Under the pieces are notes generated by a model that had not been told where the DNA came from, made no database searches, and worked only from the letters and a program-made list of their open reading frames with translations. 64,000 nt of DNA. It comes from Anoxybacillus thermarum (GTDB lineage: Bacteria; Bacillota; Bacilli; Bacillales; Anoxybacillaceae). The stretch spans positions 1 to 64,000 of the forward strand of contig NZ_JXTH01000002.1 in assembly GCF_000836725.1 (NCBI RefSeq). Direction: 5' to 3'. Every line of letters starts with the position of its first letter. Within the stretch, counting starts at the first letter, position 1. Shown here piece by piece: positions 19,800-29,526 of this stretch. Both the position numbers and the translations under genes were made by a program.

Positions 19800-21222
19800 C
19801 GCCGAGCAAATGGTTCGCGACATTTTGCCCGCTAATGACAACCATTGGCGATCCACCTCCCGGGTGGGTCGTCCCACCAACGAAATACAATCCTGCAATT
19901 CGCTTACACGCGTTCGACGGGCGCAAAAACGTATCGCGACGCCGATTTGACGCTATTCCATACAACGCGCCGCGATATGCCCCAAACTGTTCTGCAATAT
20001 GAAGCGGAGTGATGACGCGTTCGACGTCTGGCACAACGTTTAATCCGTATGAGCGAAGCCGTTCGTACACAAGCTGCTTATACGCTTGTTCATCGACTTG
20101 CATACGCCCATCTTTTGTGAGTGGCGGTGCATTCACTAACACAAACAACGATGACCCTTCTTTCGTAAATGGTGGCGCGCAAACGTATATCGTCGGATGT
20201 TCACTATACCGTCCAGCAAGTATATGTTCAAACTCTTGTTTATAATTAGGGGAGAAAAACACGTTGTGATGAGCTAAATCATCCCATGTTTCTTTCGTTC
20301 CAACTAACATGACAAAGGCGGAAATGGATGGCTCGGCTCGTTCATACGAGCGATCGTGAGGATCAACGAGCTCACGATACGCTTGCAACAAATCAGCATT
20401 CATAATCACAACGTCCGCTTCTACCTTTTCTCCATCAGCAAGCTCAACCCCGATCACTTTTCCGTTTTTGACAACGACCCGCTTGACTGCTCGATTTAGA
20501 TGAAGCTGAGCCCCTGCTTTTTGTGCCAAATGGGCGAACGTTTGGGCGATACGGGCATTGCCGCCGTCAACGTAATATACACCATCGACCATTTCTAAAT
20601 AGGCGATCATCGCAAACGTCGCCGGCGCCATATAAGGCGATGAGCCAATATACGTCGCATAACGGTCGTACGCTTGAATGACATGTTCATTCGTAAAATA
20701 GCGTTGAAAAAAATGATGTAACGTTTCAAGCGGGCGCGCATTCAATAAAGCAAACGCAAGCGACGGTGACATATAATTAAAAAAAGAGCGAAATATGCGC
20801 GGGAAAAAGTGCGTTTTCGCTAGCCGATACAGCCTTTCGACTTCACGTAAAAAATCGTCGTAACGCAACGCCCCGACGCGATCAATCACCGCAAGCTGCT
20901 CTTTCATGTAATCGCGATCGCTGGAAAGAAAAAACGTCGTTTTGTCTTCATATACGTTTTTCGTATGCACAGACAATTTTCGAAACGTAATGTAATCTTC
21001 TGTGCGCGCCCCTGTTTGCTCAATGACATGCCGAAACACAAACGGCATCGTAATCGTATTCGGTCCAAAATCAAAATAATAGTCGCCAAGTTGAACGGGC
21101 ATTAACTTCCCGCCAAAATGACTATTTTTTTCAAACAACTGCACATCGACGCCGTGCTGCGCAAGCGTCACCGCAGCAGACAACCCACCAAGTCCACCGC
21201 CGATAATGACCACTTTTTTCAC
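19777..21222 (-). CDS. CrtN-family carotenoid oxidoreductase, CrtP-like
   Basis: The 481-residue protein has an FAD-binding Rossmann start (KKVVIIGGGLGGLSAA), FGPNTITMPFVF near residue 58 and a C-terminal LYFVGGTTHPGGGSPMVV box. These segments are closer to the Staphylococcus CrtP terminal oxygenase, as I recall it, than to the desaturase CrtN. It may oxidise a terminal methyl of a C30 carotenoid to an aldehyde or acid; a desaturase role remains possible. GTG 21222 is chosen because GGGGAGG lies 8 bases upstream and it overlaps the glycosyltransferase stop by four bases. It is the last gene of the operon. Confidence 0.8.
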   Translation of the reverse strand: MKKVVIIGGGLGGLSAAVTLAQHGVDVQLFEKNSHFGGKLMPVQLGDYYFDFGPNTITMPFVFRHVIEQTGARTEDYITFRKLSVHTKNVYEDKTTFFLSSDRDYMKEQLAVIDRVGALRYDDFLREVERLYRLAKTHFFPRIFRSFFNYMSPSLAFALLNARPLETLHHFFQRYFTNEHVIQAYDRYATYIGSSPYMAPATFAMIAYLEMVDGVYYVDGGNARIAQTFAHLAQKAGAQLHLNRAVKRVVVKNGKVIGVELADGEKVEADVVIMNADLLQAYRELVDPHDRSYERAEPSISAFVMLVGTKETWDDLAHHNVFFSPNYKQEFEHILAGRYSEHPTIYVCAPPFTKEGSSLFVLVNAPPLTKDGRMQVDEQAYKQLVYERLRSYGLNVVPDVERVITPLHIAEQFGAYRGALYGIASNRRRDTFLRPSNACKRIAGLYFVGGTTHPGGGSPMVVISGQNVANHLLGAKLSLPF

Positions 21223-22301
21223 GTGTACGTCCTCCCCTTCCATTCATATCGTTTCGCGCGCATCGATGCATACATTAATACGATAAACGCTGCGGCACTC
21301 ACCGGCATCCAATAACACGTCGAAATTGAGCGCTCTGTCTTCCATTCCACGTACGCCTTTTGTGCAATAATGATCGCAAGCGGCAAGGCGTACGCTGCCC
21401 CGTACACGAGCGACAACGGAGCGAACGCAAGCGGTGCAACGTAAAATATGCCGTAAAACATCGTAAGTAGCAAAACGAAAAAAGGTGAGCGATTTAATCC
21501 AATATACACATTTTTTAAAAAACCTGCCCATACTTCTTTATTCGTTTCGTACATATAACAGACGACATCAGTGCTTACGTTCGCAACGATGACACGATGA
21601 CGATGCGCTTTCATTTTTCGCGCAATCATGACATCCTCGACGAGCTCGCGTTTTACTGCCGCATGTCCCCCGATTTCTTCGTATGTCGCTCGCTCAAAAA
21701 ATAAACATGCACCATGGGCAGCAGTTGCTGAGCGCATCATCGTATAGTTCGCCAAAACAAGCGGCAAATGAAATAAAATAAAAAAATGTTGCAACGGAAC
21801 GAGCCATTTGCCAACGAGCGGAAGCGACCGCGGATGAAATGACGGAAAACCAGTGACAAGTTTTGCATCATATGTCGTGGCGACCGTTAACAATTTTTCA
21901 ATGACCGTTGGCTTTAACTCAACATCCGCATCAATAAAAAACAAATATGCCCCGTTTGCTTGCTGAGCGAGTTGATGACACGCATGCACCTTCCCTGCCC
22001 AGCCGTCAGGAAGCGCCTTCCCTTGCAAAAGCGTAAAACGATCGTCTCCTTTCGTTTCTTGCAGCAGAAACTCATACGTTCGATCCGTCGACTGATCGTC
22101 AAGAAGAAGAAACTCGACCGGCTCATATGTCAACTGTTTTAGCGAGCGAACGAGACGCTTGACATTCCGCTCTTCATTGCGCAACGGAACGAGCACGCTA
22201 ACAAGCGGACGCTTCGTGAACAGCGGACGTTTCGGAAGCGGAACAAGAAACAAAGAGTTGACAACCGTCCAAATAAAAAAACATGCCAAAATGACGCTCA
22301 T
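21219..22301 (-). CDS. Family 2 glycosyltransferase, CrtQ-like
   Basis: The 360-residue protein has an N-terminal membrane helix, a GT2 catalytic domain with VSVLVPLRNEE, LLLDDQSTDRT and FFIDADVEL (the metal-binding DxD), a VEDVMIARKM acceptor-side motif, and two or three C-terminal membrane helices. This layout is that of CrtQ, which glucosylates C30 carotenoid acids in Staphylococcus. In this operon it should glycosylate a carotenoid hydroxyl or carboxyl. GGAGG stands six bases before ATG 22301, which overlaps the acyltransferase stop by four bases. Confidence 0.82.
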   Translation of the reverse strand: MSVILACFFIWTVVNSLFLVPLPKRPLFTKRPLVSVLVPLRNEERNVKRLVRSLKQLTYEPVEFLLLDDQSTDRTYEFLLQETKGDDRFTLLQGKALPDGWAGKVHACHQLAQQANGAYLFFIDADVELKPTVIEKLLTVATTYDAKLVTGFPSFHPRSLPLVGKWLVPLQHFFILFHLPLVLANYTMMRSATAAHGACLFFERATYEEIGGHAAVKRELVEDVMIARKMKAHRHRVIVANVSTDVVCYMYETNKEVWAGFLKNVYIGLNRSPFFVLLLTMFYGIFYVAPLAFAPLSLVYGAAYALPLAIIIAQKAYVEWKTERSISTCYWMPVSAAAFIVLMYASMRAKRYEWKGRTYT

Positions 22302-22963
22302 AACTTTCCTCCATCCCAACAGTGAAACGATTGAATCTGTTCAGCGATCACTAATCGCCGAACATCATCGAGTTGTGCGGTACAAATACGCTCAAGTTCA
22401 GCCGTTTTTTCTTTTCGATTGCTCCCTGAAACGTCACAAATATATAACGGATCGCCAATATGAATAAACCATTCCGGCTTCCGATGATGACGAAAACTAT
22501 GGTAAAACGCAAGCGGCACGATCGGGACGTTCGCCCGTTCCGCTACATATACAGCGCCTGTGAAAAACTGAAGCGGGCGCTTTTCAACATGTTGTTCTTC
22601 CCCTTGTGGAAACATCCAGACGCTTTTTCCATCGCGCAACAATGACACAGCATAGTCAAGCGACTTCATGACCTCTTTTCGTTGCGCACGATTCACCGAA
22701 AAACCGCCGAGCTTACGGAAAAACGGATATTGTTTTAGCCCTTCTTCTGACATCATCGCATAACTATTTTGTCGGAAAACAAAACGACTTAATTGAAACG
22801 CCATCAGCCCGTCCCACCACGAACTATGATTCGCTACATATAGCGCAGGCGTTCGTACGACATGTCCCCGTACGTACAATCGATGAAACGATGTACGCAG
22901 CAACCATGTGTTGTAAAGCGAAAACATCCATTCAAATGCGCGGCTTTTTTTCGCCTCAATCAT
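22298..22963 (-). CDS. PlsC-type acyltransferase of the carotenoid operon
   Basis: The 221-residue protein has the lysophospholipid-acyltransferase motifs NHSSWWD (HX4D catalytic pair) near residue 47 and MFPQGEEQ (the FPEG-type motif) near 120. It is unlike Staphylococcus CrtO, which is a different acyltransferase family. Its place between the hydratase and the glycosyltransferase suggests that it adds a fatty acid to the carotenoid sugar, as PlsC-type enzymes do in some Bacillus-group pathways; a role in ordinary phospholipid synthesis is an alternative. The start ATG 22963 has GGAG nine bases upstream and overlaps the CruF gene by four bases. Confidence 0.75.
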   Translation of the reverse strand: MIEAKKSRAFEWMFSLYNTWLLRTSFHRLYVRGHVVRTPALYVANHSSWWDGLMAFQLSRFVFRQNSYAMMSEEGLKQYPFFRKLGGFSVNRAQRKEVMKSLDYAVSLLRDGKSVWMFPQGEEQHVEKRPLQFFTGAVYVAERANVPIVPLAFYHSFRHHRKPEWFIHIGDPLYICDVSGSNRKEKTAELERICTAQLDDVRRLVIAEQIQSFHCWDGGKL

Positions 22964-23688
22964 GTTGATCGTCTCCATTTCCAAAAAATAACCGACGTCA
23001 GCAATAGACCGAGAAAGAAAGCGGCATATAACTGTTCCATGAACGCGAGAAATAAAAACATCGCTTCAAGAAGAAAAAAAAGAGAAATGGCTCGCCTCTC
23101 GGAGCTTGCCTTGCGCGCTGGAAAAATAAAAAGCATAAAATGAATGACAAACGCCACAACAAACCAACCGACAAAATTTTGGAGCGGAACGTCGTAATAT
23201 ATGCTCGTTCCTTCCCAAATCCAATACTGTTTCGCCACATATGCTACCGGGTCAATCGCTAAATCTAATACGACCGCCAACGCTGCACCGACAACAGCAG
23301 AAAATAGCGGGCGCTTTGTTGAAACGAAACGCAATGCGAGCGCATGCGTACAACCGATGACCGCGAGCCAGGCAAAACCGATCGCAATCGGTACCCCAAA
23401 CACCGTTATGCCAAATTGATTCGTATAATCATATGAACCGAACATGAAACTATACGTTGCTCCGGCATATTCGACCGCCATCGTACCGATGAAAATAGCA
23501 ACCGTTGCGTTGACGCCACGTCGACCGTATGCTTCGATTAAAAAAGAGGCGCCAATCACCCCAGCAAGCATTAAAAACACAACATTCGCCCACTCTAACC
23601 ATGGCGGAAGAAGACGAAAACCGACGAGTACAATCCCACATGCATACCAAATGAGAAAGAGGCGGTATAAACGATCACCCCACTTCAA
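22960..23688 (-). CDS. cruF: CruF-family carotenoid hydratase
   Basis: The 242-residue integral membrane protein has about seven hydrophobic segments and the conserved features of the Caroten_synth family (CruF, bisanhydrobacterioruberin hydratase): GVPIAIGFAWLAVIG, LDLAIDPVA, WIWEG and YYDVPLQNFVGWF. CruF homologues add water across the end double bond of acyclic carotenoids, creating a tertiary hydroxyl. In a C30 pathway that hydroxyl could be the site of glycosylation. The chosen start is TTG 23688, with GGGAGG eight bases upstream and a 14-base overlap with crtM; the frame is open further upstream without a ribosome site. Confidence 0.82.
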   Translation of the reverse strand: MKWGDRLYRLFLIWYACGIVLVGFRLLPPWLEWANVVFLMLAGVIGASFLIEAYGRRGVNATVAIFIGTMAVEYAGATYSFMFGSYDYTNQFGITVFGVPIAIGFAWLAVIGCTHALALRFVSTKRPLFSAVVGAALAVVLDLAIDPVAYVAKQYWIWEGTSIYYDVPLQNFVGWFVVAFVIHFMLFIFPARKASSERRAISLFFLLEAMFLFLAFMEQLYAAFFLGLLLTSVIFWKWRRST

Positions 23689-24526
23689 CGTTTTCGCCTC
23701 CCATTTGTTGCAATAACGCTTTTTTTCGTTCTTCCGACACGAATGCTCGCTTCGTAAATACATCATATTGTTGTTCACGAACAACATGTAAAATGCTTTT
23801 ATACATAAGCGCCGCTCCTTTTACGGCAAAACGGGCAGACAGTGGATAAAGAGAAAACGTTTTTTCCGCATCCGCATATCTGTTTTCCGCCTCTTGTGCG
23901 ATATGCTCCCATAAATCAATAAATGAGTTTGTAACTTGACCAAAAGCGATCTGTTGTTCGCTCACTCCATACATATTCATCCATTCGCGCGGCAAATACA
24001 CGCGACCGCGCATCATATCTTCGCCGACATCGCGCAAAATGTTCGTCAATTGCATCGCTTCCCCAAGCGCAATCGCGCTCTCTTTTAACTGCTGGCGGCG
24101 ATGCGGGGCTAAAATTGGCAATAACATTAACCCGACGGTACTCGCCACACAATAACAATAACGAAGCAACTGTGCAAACGTATCATAACGATGAACGGTT
24201 AAATCCATTTTTTGCCCTTCAATCATATGCCAAAACGGTTCAACGTCCATATCATAGCGCGAAAAGACATCGCGAAGCGCGATCCACATAAAGTCATCCT
24301 CTGTATGCCCCGCCACAAACGCTTCCCATTGTTTTTCAAATTGTTGTAGCTGTTCATCTGGTCGTTCGCCTTCATCTACGATGTCGTCGACGCGGCGACA
24401 AAACGCATAAATTGCCCAAATGGCTTGACGATCATCATACGGCAGAAGGGAAAACGCGCGATAAAACGTTTTCGAATGATGGGCCGTCACCGCTTCACAT
24501 TGTGCGTACGCTTGCTTTATATTCAC
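23675..24526 (-). CDS. crtM: Diapophytoene (squalene/phytoene) synthase
   Basis: The enzyme joins two prenyl diphosphates head to head; in bacilli CrtM usually joins two farnesyl diphosphates to 4,4'-diapophytoene. The 283-residue protein has both Mg-diphosphate motifs: RRVDDIVDEGE near residue 45 and LTNILRDVGEDMMRGRVYLP near 160. It also has HSKTFYRAFSLLP, a family start signature. It overlaps its upstream neighbour by four bases. In B. subtilis the related yisP sits at the matching position between asnO and yisQ. The C30 rather than C40 product is inferred from taxonomy. Confidence 0.9.
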   Translation of the reverse strand: MNIKQAYAQCEAVTAHHSKTFYRAFSLLPYDDRQAIWAIYAFCRRVDDIVDEGERPDEQLQQFEKQWEAFVAGHTEDDFMWIALRDVFSRYDMDVEPFWHMIEGQKMDLTVHRYDTFAQLLRYCYCVASTVGLMLLPILAPHRRQQLKESAIALGEAMQLTNILRDVGEDMMRGRVYLPREWMNMYGVSEQQIAFGQVTNSFIDLWEHIAQEAENRYADAEKTFSLYPLSARFAVKGAALMYKSILHVVREQQYDVFTKRAFVSEERKKALLQQMGGENVEVG

Positions 24527-25953
24527 TCGTATTCACTCCAATCACGAAGTAATTGTTCCGTACATAATTGAGCCCCTTGCATGACAACCGGCACCCCGCC
24601 ACCTGGATGAACAGATGCTCCTACACGATACACGTTTTCATAACGTGCGGACTTCACTTGTGGACGAAATGGACCAGATTGAAATAACGTCGGTGCGATC
24701 CCGAACATCCCGCCATCATATAACCCTTCTTTGTGCGCATCAAGCGGCGTACGGACATGCATCCATTCCATTGCCTCCTTCAAGTTCGGAAACGCCCGTT
24801 TCTCCACTTCATCAACGATGTGAGAAATCCAATGTTGTTGTGTTGTCCAATCAATATGCCGTCCGGCTGGTACAGGAATTAATACGTACAACACGCTTTT
24901 CCCTTCAGGCGCTAACGAACGATCAATTGCTGACGGATAAAACGTATAAAATGACGGGTCTTTCGGAACAACTTTTCGAACAAAGACGTCGTCCATATGT
25001 TGTTTGAAATCAAGAGGTAAAAAAAATTGATGAATCGGTGCATCATACGTTCGCCCAAGTCCGATATAAAGCAACACGCAGCTCGATGAAGGGGTCCACG
25101 TTCGTTTGTTCGTCATCATCGTCGGTTCATCTGTATTCATAACAACTGCATCGAAACGGTGCATTTCTCCTTGAGCATAAAGCGATTCGATTTTTGAACT
25201 GTTCACTTCGTACCGTTCCACTTCTGTTTGCAATCGAACCGTTACACCTGCTTCTTCTAGTTTTCTTGCAAGCAAAGAAACGAGACTAGCATATCCACCT
25301 TTCACGTAATACACCCCGTGTGCATGCTCGCTAAACGAAACGAGCGAATAAAGCGATGGGGTCGTGTATGGATTGCCTCCAATATATAACGTCTGCAACG
25401 AATAAGCAAGCTGCAACCGTTCATCGCGAAAATAACGGCTCATGCTCGTTTTCACAGATTGATAGGCGCGCATACGAGAAAAAAGGGATATCGTCTCTTT
25501 CGTGAAAAACGTTTGTTTCTTTATAAATGACTTCGTTAAAATGAGCTCATCACCTTTAGCGAAATATTCCCTCATCTCATTCATAAAACGTTGAAATCCT
25601 TTTTCCTCCCCAGGAAACAGACGAGCAATTTCTTCTACTTGTCTTTCTTCTTCCGCATATTTTGTATACGATATGCCGTCTGCAAAATGAATCGTATACA
25701 TCGGATCACATCGAACAAGCTCGTATTCATCTTCCGTTACACCAACGTCGGAAAGAAAGGCACGCAATTTTTCTGGCAACAATACGATCGTTGGGCCGGC
25801 GTCGATGCGAAACCCTTCTCGCTCAATAAACGAAAGACGCCCGCCAAGCCGATCATTTTTCTCAAACAACGTCACATGTGCCCCGCGCTTCGCAAGCGAC
25901 AGCGCCGTCATCATTCCTCCGACTCCGCCGCCGACAATCGCGATCCTCATCAT
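24523..25953 (-). CDS. crtN: Diapophytoene desaturase (CrtN-like)
   Basis: The 476-residue FAD enzyme begins MRIAIVGGGVGGMMTALSLA and has DAGPTIVLLPEKL, QTLYIGGNPYTTPSLYSL and a C-terminal VGASVHPGGGVPVVM box. These match the Staphylococcus CrtN desaturase best of the three paralogues in the operon (for example GPTIV and TLYIG). It should introduce conjugated double bonds into diapophytoene. It lies directly upstream of crtM, overlapping it by four bases, and its own ATG overlaps the previous gene by four. Confidence 0.85.
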   Translation of the reverse strand: MMRIAIVGGGVGGMMTALSLAKRGAHVTLFEKNDRLGGRLSFIEREGFRIDAGPTIVLLPEKLRAFLSDVGVTEDEYELVRCDPMYTIHFADGISYTKYAEEERQVEEIARLFPGEEKGFQRFMNEMREYFAKGDELILTKSFIKKQTFFTKETISLFSRMRAYQSVKTSMSRYFRDERLQLAYSLQTLYIGGNPYTTPSLYSLVSFSEHAHGVYYVKGGYASLVSLLARKLEEAGVTVRLQTEVERYEVNSSKIESLYAQGEMHRFDAVVMNTDEPTMMTNKRTWTPSSSCVLLYIGLGRTYDAPIHQFFLPLDFKQHMDDVFVRKVVPKDPSFYTFYPSAIDRSLAPEGKSVLYVLIPVPAGRHIDWTTQQHWISHIVDEVEKRAFPNLKEAMEWMHVRTPLDAHKEGLYDGGMFGIAPTLFQSGPFRPQVKSARYENVYRVGASVHPGGGVPVVMQGAQLCTEQLLRDWSEYE

Positions 25954-27470
25954 GCTTCCCTCCGCTTCGGCAGAGCGCCAACAGGAATAAGCGGCTGACG
26001 ATGTGCTTGTAGTATGCCGTTTGCTGTAATACGGGCGGATTCAAAAATAGTTGGTAAACCGCTTCCCGGATGCGTCCCACCACCGACAAGCCAACAATGA
26101 TGTAATTCTTCAAATTCGTTATGTGGACGAAACACCATCATTTGCGACAACTGATGGCCTAAATTAAACGTCGCTCCTTCATAAACGAATACATCGTTTT
26201 CCCAATCATGCGGCGTGATAATTTTTTCGCATTCAATATATTTATCTATATCTTTCCACCCTAATTTTTTAGATAGCGTATCCCATATTTTTCGACGAAA
26301 CGGTTCTTTCTCCTTTTCCCAATCAATGCCGCTCGTATTGTTCGGCACAGGCGCTAAAATGTAAAGTGCACTTTTTCCTTTTGGTGCAACCGTCGCGTCA
26401 GTTGCAGCAGCATGTTGCACGTAAATGGACGGATCGTGTGGAATCGTTTTTTCTTTCGTAATTTCATCGACGTTTCGCTTATAATCGTCAGCAAATATAA
26501 TTGTATGGTGGGCAAGATCAACCGGCTTGTTTATCCCGACGTACATCATAAACGTCGAACATGAATATTTCTTTTTTTGCAACTTTTCTTTGCGATATTT
26601 TTTTAATACACCGTCATCGACGAGGTTCGTCATCGCATGGGCAAAATCAGCATTAATAATCACTTCATCAGCCGCTACTTTTTCACCATTTTCTAATATG
26701 ACCCCTTTCACAGTCGTGCCATCAAGCCAAAGCTTTCGCACTCCTGTATTCACATGCACGCTTCCTCCATATTCTTCAACGATGCGCGCCATCGCTTTTG
26801 GAATTTCATTTAACCCGCCGATGACGTGATAAATGCCGTATGCATGCTCCATGTAAGATAAAATGGAAAACGCACCTGGACATTCCCATGGGGACATGCC
26901 TAAATATTTCGCTTGAAACGTAAATGCTAACCGAAGGCGCTCATCATTAAAATATCGGCTTAATACATCGTATAGCGATTGTGACAACGTCAACTGTGGC
27001 AACGCTTTTAACACGGACGGACGCAAATAATGGTACAATCGATCCATTTTACTTTGCAAAATCGGTGCGAGCGCCTGCAACTTCCGCTCGTTTTCATTCA
27101 TAAACCGGTCATAACCGTCTTCGTTCCCAGGAAATTGTGCCGCAATTTGTTCTTTCATTTTCTTCCGATTCATCGTCATCGCTAACTTTACATCATTGAA
27201 AACGAGTTCGTACATCGGATCTAATTCGACAAGTTGGACATAGTCATGTATGTTTCTTCCTGATGCTGTAAATAACTCTTCAATAATATGAGGCATACTT
27301 AAAAACGTCGGACCGATATCAAAGCGGTATTCACCGAGCTCGAATCGTCCATTACGTCCTCCTACGTACGGTTTTTTTTCAAATACAGACACGTCATATC
27401 CTTTCGCAGCAAGCAACATCGCGGCAGCAAGACCACCAGGTCCCGCTCCGACGACAACGATTTTTTTCAC
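25950..27470 (-). CDS. CrtN/CrtI-family carotenoid desaturase or oxygenase
   Basis: The 506-residue protein has an FAD-binding start (KKIVVVGAGPGGLAAAMLLA), DIGPTFLSMPHII, FQAKYLGMSPWECPGAFS and a C-terminal VGGGTHPGSGLPTIFESARI box, all typical of CrtI/CrtN. It is the first gene of the carotenoid operon. Which desaturation or end-group oxidation it performs cannot be told from sequence alone. GTG 27470 with AGGAG eight bases upstream is chosen over the GTG three codons earlier, which lies inside the ribosome site spacing. Confidence 0.85.
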   Translation of the reverse strand: MKKIVVVGAGPGGLAAAMLLAAKGYDVSVFEKKPYVGGRNGRFELGEYRFDIGPTFLSMPHIIEELFTASGRNIHDYVQLVELDPMYELVFNDVKLAMTMNRKKMKEQIAAQFPGNEDGYDRFMNENERKLQALAPILQSKMDRLYHYLRPSVLKALPQLTLSQSLYDVLSRYFNDERLRLAFTFQAKYLGMSPWECPGAFSILSYMEHAYGIYHVIGGLNEIPKAMARIVEEYGGSVHVNTGVRKLWLDGTTVKGVILENGEKVAADEVIINADFAHAMTNLVDDGVLKKYRKEKLQKKKYSCSTFMMYVGINKPVDLAHHTIIFADDYKRNVDEITKEKTIPHDPSIYVQHAAATDATVAPKGKSALYILAPVPNNTSGIDWEKEKEPFRRKIWDTLSKKLGWKDIDKYIECEKIITPHDWENDVFVYEGATFNLGHQLSQMMVFRPHNEFEELHHCWLVGGGTHPGSGLPTIFESARITANGILQAHRQPLIPVGALPKRREA

Positions 27471-27506
27471 ACTATCCACTCCTAATTAAACAAAAGTTAT
27501 ACAAAT

Positions 27507-27512
27507 ATTATA
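27507..27512 (-). promoter_or_regulatory. Candidate -10 box of the carotenoid operon
   Basis: TATAAT on the minus strand lies 37 bases before the first crt start codon and after the asnO terminator. No clear -35 box was found at 16-18 bases, so the sigma factor is uncertain. Confidence 0.45.
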
Positions 27513-27535
27513 CAAGATAAATGAAAAACAGGAAA

Positions 27536-27564
27536 GAAAAAAGACAGCCGTTTTTTAGCTGTCT
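27536..27564 (-). terminator. Terminator after asparagine synthetase
   Basis: On the minus strand AGACAGC and GCTGTCT form a 7-bp stem with a 9-base loop, followed by six T residues. It overlaps the last codons of the asparagine synthetase gene and separates it from the carotenoid operon. Confidence 0.8.
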
Positions 27565-29405
27565 GTTAACCGAATGTTATAATGCTCAAACCATTCGTGA
27601 AATTGAATGAAATACGCTAACAGCTGCGGACCGGACATGAGTTGCCCGAACCATGGAATGCGAAACGACTGTCCTTTCGTTTCCACTAGTTCCTTTAACT
27701 TCTTTTGATCAAACAATTCATATAAAACGGACGAACGATTCGTTAAAATCGTCTCTAGCCGTTCAGCAACGATGTCCGTATAACGCGGATGATGTGTTTT
27801 CGGATACGGACTTTTTTTCCGATACAACACGCCATCTGGTAAAATGCCTTCAAGCGCTTTGCGTAAAATTCCTTTCTCACGATTGTTGTACATTTTCATC
27901 TCCCACGGAATGTTCCACACATACTCAACGAGGCGATGATCCGCAAACGGCACGCGCACTTCTAAACTTGCCGCCATGCTCATGCGGTCTTTCCGATCTA
28001 ACAACGTCGTCATAAACCAAATCATATTTAAATAAAACAATTCCCGACGGCGCGCTTCTTCTGCGCTTTCTCCGTCTGCGTGAGGAACTTCACGAAGCGT
28101 TTCTTTATAACGCATATCTGCATACTCATGAAGCGGCAGTTTTTCGCGCCACGTTTCATTGAGAAGATCGAACCGCTCATCTAACGAGCGCATCCATGGA
28201 AATCCGTCCCGCTCAAAATCTTCTTTTCTATGGAACCACGGATACCCCCCAAAAATTTCGTCTGCACATTCACCTGATAAACTAACGACAAATTGTTGCT
28301 TGATTTGACGGCAAAACCAAAGAAGCGACGAATCAATATCCGCCATCCCAGGCAAATCACGGGCAACGACTGCTTCTTTTAAATCATCGGCTAATTGTTG
28401 TTGGGAAATGACGCACGTATGATGAACGGTTTGAAACGCATCCGACATTTGTTTAATCCACGGCCCGTCACTGTTCGGTTGAAATGCGTTCGCTGTAAAA
28501 TATTGTTCGTTTTCTTCGTAATCAATGGAATACGTATGAAGTGATCCTTTTCCTTCACGTTCAAACGCCTTCGCTGCAATCGCGGTAATCGCGCTCGAAT
28601 CCACCCCACCCGATAAAAACGTACAAACAGGTACATCGGAAACGAGTTGTCGCGTAATCGCATCGATCAGCAACGTCCGAATATGCTCTACCGTTTCATC
28701 AAATGAATGCTCATGCGGTGCGCTTTTTACGTTCCAATATCGCCATTGACGCACGCCGCTTTGTTGAACAGTCATCGCATGAGCCGGGCGCAATTCATAA
28801 ATCGTCCGAAACACGCCATGTCCCGGTGTGCGCGACGGACCGAGCGCTAAAATTTCACATAAACTTTCGCGATCAATTTCAGCGCGAACGTTTGGATGTG
28901 CTAAAATCGCTTTTATTTCTGAAGCGAATAAAAACTCCCCTTGTTCATAGCGATAAAACAGCGGTTTGACACCTAAACGGTCGCGCGCTAAAAACAGCTG
29001 CTTTCGCTCATCGTCCCATACCGCAAACGCAAAAATGCCGTTCAGATGATCGACACATTGTTCACGCCACTCCATGTAAGCGGTAAGCAACACTTCCGTA
29101 TCCGAATGCCCTTGAAACGTATATCCTTTTTTCAATAACTCTGTTCGAATATCTTCTGTATTATATAGCTCCCCATTATAACAAATCGTATAACGATAGC
29201 CGTTTTTCATTCGCGTCATCGGCTGCACGCCGCCTGCTGGATCAACAACAACAAGCCGCTTATGTCCGAACGCGACATGATCGTCAAGCCATACGTTCGT
29301 ATCATCAGGCCCCCGCAGCGAAAGCGTATTGGCCATCGCCAGCATCGTTTCTTTTTCTTGTCGGACATGTCGCCCAAAATGAACCCATCCGGTAATTCCG
29401 CACAC
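27555..29405 (-). CDS. asnO: Glutamine-hydrolysing asparagine synthetase (AsnO-like)
   Basis: The enzyme makes asparagine from aspartate, ATP and glutamine. The 616-residue protein has an N-terminal glutaminase domain (CGITGWVHFG, LSLRGPDD, YNGELYN) and a synthetase domain with the PP-loop FLSGGVDSSAI near residue 250. Placing the start at GTG 29405 makes the catalytic cysteine residue 2, as the mechanism needs; AAGGGA lies nine bases upstream, while the ATG at 29414 lies against that site. Position and length match B. subtilis asnO, which is expressed during sporulation. Confidence 0.92.
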   Translation of the reverse strand: MCGITGWVHFGRHVRQEKETMLAMANTLSLRGPDDTNVWLDDHVAFGHKRLVVVDPAGGVQPMTRMKNGYRYTICYNGELYNTEDIRTELLKKGYTFQGHSDTEVLLTAYMEWREQCVDHLNGIFAFAVWDDERKQLFLARDRLGVKPLFYRYEQGEFLFASEIKAILAHPNVRAEIDRESLCEILALGPSRTPGHGVFRTIYELRPAHAMTVQQSGVRQWRYWNVKSAPHEHSFDETVEHIRTLLIDAITRQLVSDVPVCTFLSGGVDSSAITAIAAKAFEREGKGSLHTYSIDYEENEQYFTANAFQPNSDGPWIKQMSDAFQTVHHTCVISQQQLADDLKEAVVARDLPGMADIDSSLLWFCRQIKQQFVVSLSGECADEIFGGYPWFHRKEDFERDGFPWMRSLDERFDLLNETWREKLPLHEYADMRYKETLREVPHADGESAEEARRRELFYLNMIWFMTTLLDRKDRMSMAASLEVRVPFADHRLVEYVWNIPWEMKMYNNREKGILRKALEGILPDGVLYRKKSPYPKTHHPRYTDIVAERLETILTNRSSVLYELFDQKKLKELVETKGQSFRIPWFGQLMSGPQLLAYFIQFHEWFEHYNIRLTDS

Positions 29406-29526
29406 GTCAATCATTCCCTTCTGTTGTGAACAAGTATGAAGCATGCTTTTATTTTATGCACCGTTTATATAAATGATGAGTTGTCTATAATGGCGTACGG
29501 AAGGAATTGACACGAAGGAGGGAATA

